This document shows positions 43,234 through 53,004 of a stretch of 64,000 nucleotides of DNA, one piece after another. This DNA comes from Hyphomicrobiales bacterium (GTDB lineage: Bacteria; Pseudomonadota; Alphaproteobacteria; Rhizobiales; Methyloligellaceae), in the NCBI GenBank assembly GCA_021775555.1, contig JAJFHP010000026.1, forward strand, positions 1 to 64,000, in the 5' to 3' direction. The first letter of the stretch is position 1, and each line of letters opens with the position of its first letter. Under the pieces are notes generated by a model. That model ran no database searches and was not told the DNA's origin. It worked only from the letters and a program-made list of their open reading frames with translations. The translations under genes were made by a program, and so were the position numbers.

Positions 43234-44196
43234 TTGCGCTGGGTCTCGTCAGAAGACTTGCGGAAGGGTCTCGACCTCGCTGCACTGATTGATGCACTGG
43301 AGGCCGGACACAGGGGCGTCAGGCCGGAACTCACAGAAGAATTGATCGGCCCGCAAGCAAACCACTACCTGATCCGCTCAGCACATGATGGCAGCACGGT
43401 ATTGGGCAGCAAACTCATCACCATCGTGCCGGACAATCCCAGGGAACGAGGTCTCCCATCAGTCCAGGCGGTCATTGTTCTGTTTGACGCCGTTACGGGC
43501 TCACCAATGACTGCACTGGATGCAACTGAGCTCACATACTGGAAGACCGCAGCTGATAGCGCCCTGGGTGCGAGGTATTTATCACGCCCAGATGCAAAAA
43601 CCCTTCTCATCGCAGGGGCCGGCGGTCTGGCGCCATGGCTTGTGAGAGCGCATCTGCTGGCGCGCCCGGGTCTCGAAAAAATCTATCTTTGGAACCGGAC
43701 GTCTGACCATGCTGGAGAATGTGCGAACAAGCTCAGGGATGAAGACATCGAAGTTCAGGTGATACCGGATCTTGAATATGGCGTGCGGCAAGCAGATATC
43801 GTCTCGACGGCGACCATGGCACATCAACCCATTGTCAAAGGATCCTGGTTGAAACCCGGCGTCCATGTGGACCTGGTGGGTGGTTATTCCGAAGATACAA
43901 GAGAGGCGGATGACGAGACTGTGCGCCGTGCGCGATTGTTCGTTGATTGTCTTTCATCGGCGCTGGAAGGTGTTGGCGATATCCTCACGCCGCTCAAATC
44001 CGGTGTCATTTCTGAACGCGATATCGAGGGGGATCTCTATGACCTTGCCGGAGGCGGAATTTCCGGTGGGCGCAAGGAGAGCGACATTACGGTGTTCAAG
44101 AATGCAGGCGGCGCTCATCTGGACCTGATGGTGGCGTTGGCCTTGCTGGCCCGCATTGACAGGGGGAGTGGGGATTCGGGCCCCGGCACGGAATGA
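43234..44196 (+). CDS. Ornithine cyclodeaminase / mu-crystallin family protein
   Basis: This 320-residue NAD(P)-dependent protein has an N-terminal substrate domain with TELTYWKTAADSALGARYL (conserved Lys) and a Rossmann part LIAGAGGLAPWLVRAHL near 125. Members deaminate or reduce amino or imino acids; the exact reaction is undetermined. The start is a TTG at 43234, three bases after the previous stop and in the position expected for the family; no ATG is available nearby. Its end overlaps the yidD start (ATGA). Confidence 0.87.
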   Translation: MRWVSSEDLRKGLDLAALIDALEAGHRGVRPELTEELIGPQANHYLIRSAHDGSTVLGSKLITIVPDNPRERGLPSVQAVIVLFDAVTGSPMTALDATELTYWKTAADSALGARYLSRPDAKTLLIAGAGGLAPWLVRAHLLARPGLEKIYLWNRTSDHAGECANKLRDEDIEVQVIPDLEYGVRQADIVSTATMAHQPIVKGSWLKPGVHVDLVGGYSEDTREADDETVRRARLFVDCLSSALEGVGDILTPLKSGVISERDIEGDLYDLAGGGISGGRKESDITVFKNAGGAHLDLMVALALLARIDRGSGDSGPGTE

Positions 44197-44519
44197 TGGT
44201 TTCAATGGACCGGGCCATGAAAGCTTTGCTCAAGGCCCCCATCAAACTCTATCGCTATACATTATCGGCCTTTGCCGGGCGTGAATGCAGGTATCTGCCC
44301 ACTTGTTCCGAATATGCAGAACGGGCCATCGACAAGAACGGGCCATGGAGAGGGTTCTGGCTCGCTACGTCGCGGCTGTGCCGCTGTAATCCATGGGGAC
44401 CGAGCGGATTTGACCCTGTTCCCGATATTTCGCTCGAACAGCACCCATGGTGGGCGCCGTGGCGCTATGGGCGGTGGAGCGGAGCGCATATCGACCGCAA
44501 CCTTGACAAAACCCCGTAG
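44193..44519 (+). CDS. yidD: Membrane protein insertion efficiency factor YidD
   Basis: This 108-residue protein has the Cys-rich YidD signature ECRYLPTCSEYAERAI and RLCRCNPWGPSGFDPVP. YidD is a small membrane-associated protein that assists YidC in inserting inner-membrane proteins. An amphipathic N-terminal helix (MKALLKAPIKLYRYTL) fits. Here it is coupled to the ornithine cyclodeaminase-like gene and precedes thrS, away from the usual rpmH-rnpA-yidC locus; this placement is normal in alphaproteobacteria as far as I recall. Confidence 0.95.
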   Translation: MMVSMDRAMKALLKAPIKLYRYTLSAFAGRECRYLPTCSEYAERAIDKNGPWRGFWLATSRLCRCNPWGPSGFDPVPDISLEQHPWWAPWRYGRWSGAHIDRNLDKTP

Positions 44520-44611
44520 AGTCGCGCATTCCAAGCTTACACACTGAGTCCCCGAAGAGGGCTCCAGTCCGTCTTACCTGCCTGGTGTGCAGTGATTGAG
44601 AGGAGAGAAAA

Positions 44612-46555
44612 ATGGTTTCCCTGACATTCCCCGATGGTAATTCTCGTGAATTTGACGATGGCGTCACCGGTGCTGCTGTTGCCGAGTCCATTTCGAAGTC
44701 GCTGGCAAAGAAAGCCGTGGCGATGGTGGTCGATGGCGAGTTGAGCGATCTGTCCGATTCGATTGAACGCGATGCGCAAATCCAGATCGTGACCCGAGAC
44801 GATGACGCCGCGCTGGAACTTATTCGTCACGATGCGGCCCATGTGATGGCTGAAGCGGTACAGGAACTTTATCCCGGTACACAAGTCACCATCGGCCCGG
44901 TGATCGAGAACGGATTCTATTACGACTTTGACCGGGAGGAGCCATTTACTCCCGAAGACCTGCCGAAAATCGAAAAGAAGATGCAGGAAATTATCGTGCG
45001 TGGTGCGCCCTTCACCAAGGAAGTGTGGACCCGGGACAAGGCGAAACAAACCTTCAAGGAGATGGGAGAAGACTACAAGGTCGAGTTGGTCGATGCGATC
45101 CCCGAAGGTGACGACTTAAAAATATACGCGCAAGGCGACTGGTTTGACCTGTGTCGTGGCCCGCATATGCCGTCAACAAAGCATGTTGGCAATGCCTTCA
45201 AACTGTTGAGCATCGCCGGGGCTTACTGGCGTGGTGACTCCAACAATCCCATGCTCCAGCGCATTTACGCGACTGCATGGGCGTCCGAGAAAGACCTCAA
45301 GGCTTATCTCACCATGCTGGAGGAGGCTGAGAAGCGTGACCATCGCCGCCTTGGTCGCGAAATGGACCTGTTTCACTTCCAGGAAGAAGCTCCGGGCTCG
45401 GTGTTCTGGCATGCCAAGGGGTGGACGATGTTTCAGGCGCTCATCAACTATATGCGCCGCCGCCAGAGCGATGCAGGGTATGTCGAGGTGAACTCCCCCG
45501 ACATGATGGACAAGGGCCTGTGGGAGAAATCCGGACATTGGGAGAAATTCGGGGAGAACATGTTCACCACTGTAACGCCCGATGAGCGGGTTTATTGCTG
45601 CAAGCCGATGAACTGCCCGGGGCACGTTCAAATCTTCAAACATGGCCTGAAGAGTTACAAGGAACTACCTATAAAGATTGCAGAATTTGGAAAAGTGCAT
45701 CGCTATGAACCTTCTGGCGCCCTGCACGGAATGCTACGCGTCCGCCACTTCACCCAGGACGACGCGCACATCTTCTGTACCCATGAACTGATCACGGAAG
45801 AATGCGTGAAGGTCAATGATCTGATCCTGTCAATCTACCGTGACTTCGGTTTCGAAGATGTGGTCATTAAATTTTCCGACCGGCCCGAAAACCGTGTCGG
45901 GTCCGATGAGATATGGGACCAGTCAGAGGCTGCGCTGAAAACCGCCGTTGAAGCTGCCGGCATGGATTATGAACTCAATCCGGGCGAGGGCGCATTTTAC
46001 GGGCCCAAACTCGAATATGTGCTGCGCGATGCCATTGGCCGCGACTGGCAGTGTGGGACCCTACAGGTGGATTTGAACCTGCCTGAGCGGCTGGGCGCGT
46101 TTTACATCGGTCAGGACGGCGAGAAATACACACCGGTCATGCTTCATCGCGCCATGTTTGGCTCTCTGGAGCGTTTCACCGGGATATTGATCGAGCAGCA
46201 TGCGGGGCATTTCCCGTTGTGGCTGGCACCGCTCCAGGTGGTCGTGGCAACCATCGTGTCAGATGCAGACGATTATGCTGGAGATGTGCTTGAAGCGCTC
46301 AAAAAAGCAGGGCTGCGTGGTGAAGCGGATCTGCGCAACGAGAAAATCAATTATAAAGTGCGCGAACATTCAGTTGGCAAGGTGCCGGTGATGTTCGTGT
46401 GCGGTAAGCGCGAGGCGGAGGAGGGCACAGTCTCCATTCGCCGTCTCGGGTCCAAAGACCAGAAGGTTCTTCCACTAGATGAAGCCATAGCTGCACTGGT
46501 AGATGAAGCAGTGCCGCCCGATCTCAGGCCTGGATACAAGGCTCAGGCGGCTTAG
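44612..46555 (+). CDS. thrS: Threonyl-tRNA synthetase
   Basis: This 647-residue enzyme has all ThrRS parts: an N-terminal TGS domain (1-62), the editing domain with [16 protein letters not shown] near 75, the class II core with zinc-site residues [13 protein letters not shown] and [12 protein letters not shown], motif 2 region [13 protein letters not shown], and a C-terminal anticodon-binding domain from about 535. It charges tRNA-Thr and deacylates Ser-tRNA-Thr. The ATG follows AGAGGAG. It is convergent with the VWA gene 7 bp away. Confidence 0.98.
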   Translation: MVSLTFPDGNSREFDDGVTGAAVAESISKSLAKKAVAMVVDGELSDLSDSIERDAQIQIVTRDDDAALELIRHDAAHVMAEAVQELYPGTQVTIGPVIENGFYYDFDREEPFTPEDLPKIEKKMQEIIVRGAPFTKEVWTRDKAKQTFKEMGEDYKVELVDAIPEGDDLKIYAQGDWFDLCRGPHMPSTKHVGNAFKLLSIAGAYWRGDSNNPMLQRIYATAWASEKDLKAYLTMLEEAEKRDHRRLGREMDLFHFQEEAPGSVFWHAKGWTMFQALINYMRRRQSDAGYVEVNSPDMMDKGLWEKSGHWEKFGENMFTTVTPDERVYCCKPMNCPGHVQIFKHGLKSYKELPIKIAEFGKVHRYEPSGALHGMLRVRHFTQDDAHIFCTHELITEECVKVNDLILSIYRDFGFEDVVIKFSDRPENRVGSDEIWDQSEAALKTAVEAAGMDYELNPGEGAFYGPKLEYVLRDAIGRDWQCGTLQVDLNLPERLGAFYIGQDGEKYTPVMLHRAMFGSLERFTGILIEQHAGHFPLWLAPLQVVVATIVSDADDYAGDVLEALKKAGLRGEADLRNEKINYKVREHSVGKVPVMFVCGKREAEEGTVSIRRLGSKDQKVLPLDEAIAALVDEAVPPDLRPGYKAQAA

Positions 46556-46562
46556 CCAGGCC

Positions 46563-48221
46563 TTACTGGATCACCACCTCTATTTGCTTTGTCTCGCCAG
46601 GCTCTATGACGAATTCGCGCGTGTAGTTCTTACCGTCATGGCGGGCAAGTACGGAGTAATTACCGGCTGCAAGAATATGCGAGGGGAGGGCTCCGGCGCT
46701 TTCCTTCACGATGTCGCCACCGATTGTGAGAATGTTCCATTGGGTATTGGCCAGGGCCTCGCCGCCCGGCTGGTTTACTAGTTTGAGTGTAACCTTGGCG
46801 GCAGAGTGGTTGATGGTCGCATCGGTGAGCCTGCCGGGTTCTACTGTCACATCAGCGCGTATCACCGCATTCGCATCGCCATATGTGCTGACCACCTGAT
46901 AGGCGCCTGCATTGAGGCGCAGGACCACGCCGGGCTTTGCATCGCGCAGAACGATCTTGCGCTTTCCGTACTGGTCAGATTCCGATTCATCCGCGAATAG
47001 GTCATAGCGGACGGAATTAGGGGGGATTGTCGTGCCGTTCAGGGTCACGGCTCCCAGGCGCAGACCGCCGGCATTCAGGATGAAACTTTCCTGTATCGCC
47101 TGCCCACTGGTCACATCGATATCCTTGATAAGGTTCACCTTGCCGTACGCCGCGGCGATCCGGTAGGAGCCAGGTGGCAGTGCGGCGGTGGGCGTTGCTT
47201 CCTGGAAAGTATCGACCAACTGGTATTTTCCATCCTTGGTCTTCGCATTTTTGTAAATCCACCAGACCAGACCGGACTTTATGATCGAGCCATCCTCGAC
47301 CGTTCGTGCAGACAGGGTTACCGGTACGGAATCGCCTGTTTTGGCAAGGGCCTGTTGAGGCGAGGTTTTGTCCGGGGTTGCCTGCACTTGTGCCGTTTCA
47401 GAAGATTGTGGCGTCATGGCAGGTATGGTTTGCGGCGGCGGGTCTTGAGTTACCGATCCCGTTGTCAGGGGATCGTTTTTGGACATGGACACTGGGTTTG
47501 CCGCACTTGCCACAGGCTGGGGCTTGATGGCGGCTATCTTCGGCATTGGCGGCGTCATTGCCACTTCGAATGCCTCCTTCACGCTTGCCGCCAGTTCAGT
47601 TTCATTCGTTGCGGAGGCAAAGATTCCGCCGCCATTATCAGCAATACAACTCAACGCTGTGAGTTTCTTCTTCTGCTTGGCATCGAAGGCGATGGCGTGG
47701 ATCGTCAGATCCTTGCCTCCTAATTTTAACTCGGAAGCGATATTGCAAGGGTCTGCATTGCAATTATCCAGGCCGTCGGCGATGAGGATCAGGCTGGTTT
47801 GACGCTCCTTGTAGCGGCCAGCATTTGCGGCCTTGATCAGGGATGCGGCGATTGGCGTTGAGCCTTTCGGCTTGATGCCTTTGACGACCTTGATGAAGTC
47901 GGTCGCCTTGTGCGGACCCGGATTGAGCATCACTTCTATGTCGCCACAGCCGGTCGCCTGGCGGTGGCCATAGGAGACGAGGCCGAGATTAAGCCGTCCC
48001 TCGAGTTCCTTGACGATACCGCCAATGACGTTGCGGGTGCTGACCACCTTGTTCACGCCCTTGATTTGCCCCCACATGCTGCGCGAGGCATCAAGAATCA
48101 AAATGACATTGGGTTTGGAATTCGTGTCCTGAGCAGATGCAACAGAGGGCCATGCCACCTGCATGGCCGTCAAGATGATGAGTGCCGGTGCATGACATTT
48201 CTGAAGCACGGAGCGAAACAT
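46563..48221 (-). CDS. Exported von Willebrand factor A domain protein
   Basis: This 552-residue protein has a signal peptide cleaved near Ala30 (SVASAQD). A VWA domain follows at about 37-215 with the metal-ion site Asp44-x-Ser46-x-Ser48 (ILDASRSMWG), a Thr in GSTPIAASL and Asp in LIADGLDNC. After a Pro/Gln-rich linker (225-290) come several beta-rich repeats (ALPPGSYRIAAAYG, RLNAGAYQVVSTYG, ILAAGNYSVLARHDG) that look like carboxypeptidase-regulatory-like units. It is probably periplasmic or surface located; the partner is unknown. The ATG at 48221 follows GGGAG. Confidence 0.88.
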   Translation of the reverse strand: MFRSVLQKCHAPALIILTAMQVAWPSVASAQDTNSKPNVILILDASRSMWGQIKGVNKVVSTRNVIGGIVKELEGRLNLGLVSYGHRQATGCGDIEVMLNPGPHKATDFIKVVKGIKPKGSTPIAASLIKAANAGRYKERQTSLILIADGLDNCNADPCNIASELKLGGKDLTIHAIAFDAKQKKKLTALSCIADNGGGIFASATNETELAASVKEAFEVAMTPPMPKIAAIKPQPVASAANPVSMSKNDPLTTGSVTQDPPPQTIPAMTPQSSETAQVQATPDKTSPQQALAKTGDSVPVTLSARTVEDGSIIKSGLVWWIYKNAKTKDGKYQLVDTFQEATPTAALPPGSYRIAAAYGKVNLIKDIDVTSGQAIQESFILNAGGLRLGAVTLNGTTIPPNSVRYDLFADESESDQYGKRKIVLRDAKPGVVLRLNAGAYQVVSTYGDANAVIRADVTVEPGRLTDATINHSAAKVTLKLVNQPGGEALANTQWNILTIGGDIVKESAGALPSHILAAGNYSVLARHDGKNYTREFVIEPGETKQIEVVIQ

Positions 48222-48432
48222 CAATGGTCTCCCGTTATTCTCTTTTGGGGCAGTTTGGCGCATAGGGTACGCAGTGCCGTCGCGATTCTCAAATTACCAC
48301 GGTAACGGCTAGCTTCAAACCGGGGCACTTTGGTGTCAATGAGCAAAGTTAAACCCGGGAGCCTTGGCCCATTGTTTGTGCCGATGATTTGCGATACCCA
48401 GAGCGTCTCTTGAGTGATGGATCCGTTGGGTA

Positions 48433-49017
48433 ATGTCTGAAACTGCATTGAATCTGCTTCTGGCACGGCGCTCTGTCGTGGCCAACAAATTAGGGGTGCC
48501 AGGACCGGACGCACAGCAATTGCGCCAGATTCTGACCGCAGCTGCACGGGTGCCCGATCATAAAAAACTGGTACCCTGGCGCTTTATCCTGTTTGAGGGC
48601 GGAGCACGCGACGCATTTGGCCAGGTGCTTGCCGATGCTTGTAAGTCTAATGAACCCGATGCCGGTGAAACACGCCTTGAGACGGAGGCTGGGCGATTTC
48701 TACGCGCCCCGGTCGTTGTGGCGGTTATATCCTCGCCAGTCGATAATCCGGGGGCGCCTGAATGGGAGCAGGTGCTCTCTGCCGGTGCGGCCTGTCAAAA
48801 CCTCCTGATTGCGGCCAATGCAGCAGGATTTTCCGGCCAATGGATTACCGAGTGGTACGCATATGACAAGCAGGTGTGTGCTGCGCTTGGCCTCCAGGAG
48901 AGTGAGCGCGTGGCGGGTTTCGTCTATATCGGAACCGCACTAGAGAAACCAGAAGAGCGCGACCGGCCCAATCTCGATGAAATAACTCTTTCCTGGACCC
49001 CCGAAGGCAGGGATTGA
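48433..49017 (+). CDS. Nitroreductase family protein
   Basis: This 194-residue FMN-dependent oxidoreductase is of the compact nitroreductase type (YdjA-like). Visible blocks are LLARRSV (FMN phosphate binding), AARVPDHKKLVPWRFILFEG and GAACQNLLIAANAAGFSGQWI. It reduces quinones, nitro groups or enones with NAD(P)H. It lies 41 bp upstream of a flavin reductase-type gene in the same direction. Confidence 0.92.
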   Translation: MSETALNLLLARRSVVANKLGVPGPDAQQLRQILTAAARVPDHKKLVPWRFILFEGGARDAFGQVLADACKSNEPDAGETRLETEAGRFLRAPVVVAVISSPVDNPGAPEWEQVLSAGAACQNLLIAANAAGFSGQWITEWYAYDKQVCAALGLQESERVAGFVYIGTALEKPEERDRPNLDEITLSWTPEGRD

Positions 49018-49058
49018 GCCAGTAGCCTCGCGCACCGTGAAAAATTGGAGATGACTTC

Positions 49059-49652
49059 GTGTTTTACGATACTGATGAGAACGCCCACGGCCTGAAGCAT
49101 GACCCATTCAAGGCTCTCGTGGCACCGCGTCCGATTGGCTGGATTTCCTCTCTGTCACACGACGGTATCGTCAATCTTGCGCCATACAGAATCTACAACG
49201 CGATCTCTGATGTTCCTCCGTTCGTGATGTTTTCATCGGCGGGACAAAAAGACAGCCTGGTGAATATCGAGGCGACGGGTGAATTTGTATGCTCTCTGGC
49301 GACATATGATCTCAAGGACCAAATGAACGCGACCTCGGCATCTGTCGGCCCGGAGGTGAACGAGATGGAACTTGCCGGTTTAACCCCGGCATCCTGCAAG
49401 CTCGTCAGTCCGCCGCGTGTGGCTGAGTCCCCGGTTGCTTTCGAATGCAGGCATTTCAAGACGATCCCCCTGCCGGGCAAGGATGGCCGGGAGGGCTATA
49501 TTGTTATCATCGGTCACGTGGTGGGAGTACACCTTGATGAGAGTGTGATCGTTGATGGCAAGGTCGATGTCACCAAATTACGCCCCATCGCGAGGCTCGG
49601 ATACATGGACTACACGGTGGTGGATTCCGTCTTTTCCATGGACAGGCCCTAG
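49059..49652 (+). CDS. Flavin reductase family protein
   Basis: This 197-residue protein has the FMN-binding split barrel of the flavin reductase/DIM6-NTAB group (LVAPRPIGWISSL, VNLAPYRIYNAISDVPPFV, GRE...VIIGHVVGVHLDE). It probably reduces or uses FMN with NAD(P)H. It begins with GTG at 49059 after GGAG; an out-of-frame ATG lies at 49051. It is convergent with the CitE-like gene, with no gap between the two genes. Confidence 0.9.
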   Translation: MFYDTDENAHGLKHDPFKALVAPRPIGWISSLSHDGIVNLAPYRIYNAISDVPPFVMFSSAGQKDSLVNIEATGEFVCSLATYDLKDQMNATSASVGPEVNEMELAGLTPASCKLVSPPRVAESPVAFECRHFKTIPLPGKDGREGYIVIIGHVVGVHLDESVIVDGKVDVTKLRPIARLGYMDYTVVDSVFSMDRP

Positions 49653-50537
49653 TCAGCCCTCTCGTCTGCTCTGCCCAGCTCTTTCCAGGACCTTTTGCGC
49701 ATGGGCGAGATGAGGCATGTCAACCATAGCGCCGTCCAGATTGATGACACCCGCACCCGGTTCCGCAACAAAGGCGGCGATGATCCGCTTGGCGTGTGCG
49801 ATCTCACTCTCGGTTGGCATGAAGGCTGCGTTGATCACCGGAACCTGGTCGGGATGTATGGCGAGTTTCCCTGAAAAGCCGTCTCCGGCCGCGCGTTCCG
49901 CACTGCGCGTAAGCCCCTCAAGGTCGCGAAAATCCGGATAGACGGTATCGATCGCGTGTATGCCTGCGGCGGAGCCAGCGCATAGGCATAGCGTGCGGGC
50001 AAGCTCGATGGGGGCCCGGTACAGCCCCTGATCGTCCAGGCTGGAACGTGACCCGAGACTGGTGGCCAGGTCCTCGCTGCCCCAGGTAATGCCGCTCACC
50101 CTTGGTCCACAGGTTTGAAAGCTTGCGATATTCAGCAGGGCTTGCGGGATTTCCGGTGCCAGAACGAGTATAGAGATTTGTCCTTGTTCGAAGCCTGCTT
50201 TTTGTTCCAGCTCATCCAGTATGCCAGTAAGCGTTTCGACATCTTCGACCGAGCGTGCCTTGGGCAGCATGATGCCCGCTGGGTTGGCGGGAACAATTTT
50301 CTCAAGATCATCCTTGGCCCACTCAGATTCCAGGTCGTTGATACGAACATAGAGCGGCGTCGGCGATTTACGGGCAGCATCCTGGTCAAGAAAGTCCGCA
50401 ACTTTTTCACGCGCTGCAGTCTTGTTGTCACTGGCAACCGCATCCTCCAGGTCAATGAGGATCACGTCAGCATCGCTGGTGAGACCCTTTGCCAGTTTCC
50501 TGTCACTGTCGCCGGGCGTAAAAAGAAGAGACCGCAT
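49653..50537 (-). CDS. HpcH/HpaI aldolase family CoA ester lyase (CitE-like)
   Basis: This 294-residue protein is a CitE-like lyase: LFTPGDSDRKLAKGL at the N-terminus, LIDLEDAVASDNK (metal-binding acidic residues) near 30, YVRINDLESEW, GIMLPKARSVED and AIHPDQVPVINAAF. Members cleave malyl-, citramalyl- or methylmalyl-CoA to acyl-CoA plus a 2-oxo acid. The true substrate is unknown. It starts 1 bp after the MaoC gene stop, so the two act together. Confidence 0.9.
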   Translation of the reverse strand: MRSLLFTPGDSDRKLAKGLTSDADVILIDLEDAVASDNKTAAREKVADFLDQDAARKSPTPLYVRINDLESEWAKDDLEKIVPANPAGIMLPKARSVEDVETLTGILDELEQKAGFEQGQISILVLAPEIPQALLNIASFQTCGPRVSGITWGSEDLATSLGSRSSLDDQGLYRAPIELARTLCLCAGSAAGIHAIDTVYPDFRDLEGLTRSAERAAGDGFSGKLAIHPDQVPVINAAFMPTESEIAHAKRIIAAFVAEPGAGVINLDGAMVDMPHLAHAQKVLERAGQSRREG

Positions 50538-50538
50538 T

Positions 50539-51006
50539 TTAATGCCCTTGTTCTGACGGTTTCATGCGCATGAAAACTTGTCGTTTGCAGGTCGCGACCA
50601 ACACATCATCCTGATTAAAAGCTTCGTGTTGCAGCTCGACGATGCCCGCGTCAGGGCGGGATTTGCTTTTGCGTTTGCCCAGTACGGTGGTCGCCACATG
50701 CACGGTGTCGCCTTGAAACAAAGGCGCGGGAAAGTGCACTTCGGTCATGCCAAGATTGGCGATAGTCGTGCCAAGTGAAATATCGCTGACCGAAATACCT
50801 ACCATCAACCCCAGGGTGAAATAGCTATTCATTAAGGGCTGGCCGAATTCGGTCTGGGTTTCACAATAGTGCCGATCAATATGCAGCGGCTGGGGATTGT
50901 AGGTGAGGGCGCTGAACAGGGTGTTGTCCATTTCCGTGACTGTACGCCGTATTGGATGTTCGAATGCCTGTCCTGCCTCGAACTCCTCGAAGTGAAAACC
51001 GCTCAT
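50539..51006 (-). CDS. MaoC family dehydratase
   Basis: This 155-residue protein has a single hot-dog fold of the MaoC type: FEEFEAGQAFEHPIRRTVTE, then NPQPLHIDRHYCE with the catalytic His in the hydratase motif and a preceding polar residue (Asn), and FPAPLFQGDTVHV. It likely hydrates an enoyl-CoA. Coupled to the CitE-like lyase, it could supply or remove a hydroxyacyl-CoA in a mesaconyl/methylmalyl-CoA-like sequence; this is inference. Confidence 0.9.
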   Translation of the reverse strand: MSGFHFEEFEAGQAFEHPIRRTVTEMDNTLFSALTYNPQPLHIDRHYCETQTEFGQPLMNSYFTLGLMVGISVSDISLGTTIANLGMTEVHFPAPLFQGDTVHVATTVLGKRKSKSRPDAGIVELQHEAFNQDDVLVATCKRQVFMRMKPSEQGH

Positions 51007-51052
51007 ATGACCACCTCTGATCTTGATAACCTGTCCATTTTTGGCTCAGGGG

Positions 51053-51067
51053 TTAACGCAGCGTTTA
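51053..51067 (+). promoter_or_regulatory. Candidate CtrA-type box upstream of the lytic transglycosylase gene
   Basis: TTAACGCAGCGTTTA fits TTAA-N7-TTAA at 7 of 8 positions and lies 87 bp before the start at 51154. Chance matches are possible. Confidence 0.3.
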
Positions 51068-51153
51068 CCATAATTCACTAGCATTGGTTGAGTATATGGC
51101 TCGTCAGGTTTGCCCACGTCGGCCACGTGTGCGTAAAGAAGTGAAAGACTGAT

Positions 51154-52413
51154 ATGTCCCTGGTTTCTGCACTTGAAGCGCCATTGAGCATTTCCAATGC
51201 GATCAAGAAGGCAAGTCAAGCAACGGGAACCGATTTTTCCTACCTTTTGAAAACCGCGGCTCGCGAGAGCGCTTTCAAGCAAGGCGCAAAAGCGAAAACC
51301 TCCAGCGCGGCAGGGCTGTTCCAGTTTATTGAGAGCACCTGGCTCAAGACCGTGAAGGATGTCGGTGACAAGTTCGGGCTTGATAAATACACACCGCATA
51401 TCTTCACCACGCGCAGCGGGCGCCACTATGTTCCCAACGACAAACTGCGCCAGGAAATCCTTCAACTGCGCCATAATCCGGAAGTTTCTGCCATGATGGC
51501 GGGTGCCTTCACACAACAAAATTCAGAATTCATTGCCTCCCAGATTGGAAGAAGCCCTTCCCAGGGAGAACTCTACATCGCTCATTTCCTGGGGCCGAGC
51601 GGTGCTTCTGAGCTAATTTCCCTTGCTGAAAGCAAGCCCAATGCGCGTGCTGACCAGCATTTCCCAAGGGCTGCAAGGGCAAACCGTCCGATCTTCTATT
51701 CCCGTGGGCGTCCGCGCACCGTGAAGCAGGTTTACAATAACCTTGTAAAAGATCATGCGAAACACCAAGCCATTGCCGCTAACAAGGGCACAGCAGAAAC
51801 GGGAGCTGCATCGCTCAATGTTGCCAGTATCCAGGAGAACAAAACTCCTGCAATATCAAAGCCTGTTGCCGAGCCGATAAAATCCTCTGTTTCCGATACC
51901 GCGAATTCAATCGGGCTTATCCACAAAACGTCGGCCCGTCAGGTGCCGGTTATTGAAAGACCGGGATCATCACTTGCAGCGCAGGGCGTTGAAACAAAGG
52001 TGATTGAACCTGCCTCATCGAAACAGGCAGTCGGATTGTTGGGCCAAAAGGGCTCACCGATGGTCAACACCAACAAGATTGCGTCCCTGACACACAACAA
52101 TCTGAATATCCCTCAAAAGACTAGGAGTGATGCACAAAACAGCGGCAGCATCGGTCAATGGACCACAATTATCGAGGTTCCGAAGACTGAAAAGCCTGTA
52201 CCAAGCCTCGCCGAGGAAAGAGCTAAACTGAAGGATGTAGAGCCTGCCAGGATCAGCAAACGCAAACCAGTAGGGCGCAGAGCCAGTACGCGCACACCAA
52301 GCCTTCTGGAGCAAAGCGCCCAGCGGAGCATCAAACGGTCTCCAGACCTGTTTAACGCGAGAATTGATGATTTCGGCGCTAATTTCTGGGATTTGATGGG
52401 CCGGAACGGCTGA
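51154..52413 (+). CDS. Lytic transglycosylase-like protein with long C-terminal tail
   Basis: This 419-residue protein has an SLT-type domain in the first 200 residues: catalytic Glu38 in TAARESAFKQGA, then SSAAGLFQFIESTW, and AHFLGPSGASELI. The remaining half is Ser/Pro/Lys/Ala-rich and apparently disordered, ending in a short conserved-looking block FGANFWDLMGRNG. No signal peptide is visible, which is unusual for a peptidoglycan enzyme and suggests export by another route (for example flagellar) or a non-classical role. The tail end may be a docking motif. Confidence 0.85.
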   Translation: MSLVSALEAPLSISNAIKKASQATGTDFSYLLKTAARESAFKQGAKAKTSSAAGLFQFIESTWLKTVKDVGDKFGLDKYTPHIFTTRSGRHYVPNDKLRQEILQLRHNPEVSAMMAGAFTQQNSEFIASQIGRSPSQGELYIAHFLGPSGASELISLAESKPNARADQHFPRAARANRPIFYSRGRPRTVKQVYNNLVKDHAKHQAIAANKGTAETGAASLNVASIQENKTPAISKPVAEPIKSSVSDTANSIGLIHKTSARQVPVIERPGSSLAAQGVETKVIEPASSKQAVGLLGQKGSPMVNTNKIASLTHNNLNIPQKTRSDAQNSGSIGQWTTIIEVPKTEKPVPSLAEERAKLKDVEPARISKRKPVGRRASTRTPSLLEQSAQRSIKRSPDLFNARIDDFGANFWDLMGRNG

Positions 52414-52449
52414 TACCAGCAGTTCGGGACCCGGTTTGGCTCGGTCAAA

Positions 52450-52986
52450 TTATGCCGATTTAATCTGAGACTTTTCCTGAACCAGAAAATCGTTGGTGAC
52501 ATCGCGAAGTCGTTTCGCCAGTACCGACGCCTTCGGATTGTCTGTTCCCTTGGCATTTTCACTGACAAGGGCGCGTACTGCGTTGACATGCTGGTCAACG
52601 AGTATCCCTGGGAGCCGTGATTTGTCCGGCAATGAATCGATCAACCGGCACAAGGAGGCACAGATCTCATCGGCGAAGGGATAACCAAGCGTGGTTGCCT
52701 GTCCCTTGAGGTTATGCGCTGCCTGAAACAGTTCATCGAGGGATTCGGGTGTAAAGGATGCGGCCTTGGCCGCATCATTCGCAGCCGTAAGATGGCCCGA
52801 TTCTGTTGCCATCCATTCGTCGAAATTGACCGACAGTTGATCCAGTGCCTGTTCCGCATTCGCAATAGCCTGTTGCGCTGCGTCGTTGGCGTCACCGGGC
52901 CGGATGCACCTGTCGCGCAGGTCGGTTTCCATCTTTATGACCTCGTGAGCCTGTTTAGAGCTGGCGTCAGTATGCTGTGGTTGCAT
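52450..52986 (-). CDS. Histidine phosphotransfer (Hpt) domain protein
   Basis: This 178-residue protein has an Hpt helical bundle with the phospho-acceptor His91 in FQAAHNLKGQATTLGY. The N-terminal half is an Ala/Gln-rich helix, possibly a coiled coil. It lies 18 bp downstream of a receiver-only response regulator on the same strand, and the pair looks like an intermediate section of a phosphorelay with no kinase nearby. The ATG at 52986 is preferred because CAGGAGAG lies 7 bases upstream; one at 53004 is possible. Confidence 0.9.
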   Translation of the reverse strand: MQPQHTDASSKQAHEVIKMETDLRDRCIRPGDANDAAQQAIANAEQALDQLSVNFDEWMATESGHLTAANDAAKAASFTPESLDELFQAAHNLKGQATTLGYPFADEICASLCRLIDSLPDKSRLPGILVDQHVNAVRALVSENAKGTDNPKASVLAKRLRDVTNDFLVQEKSQIKSA

Positions 52987-53004
52987 GGTTCTCTCCTGAT
53001 CCAT

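Noticed and set aside
44520-44611. A riboswitch or T-box leader before thrS
   Set aside because: The leader is only about 90 bp, T-boxes are not expected in proteobacteria, and no characteristic stem or terminator is seen.
48294-48305. Palindrome TTACC-AC-GGTAA between the VWA and nitroreductase genes
   Set aside because: Only 5-bp arms, single copy, and no clear relation to a promoter. It is too weak to list as an operator.
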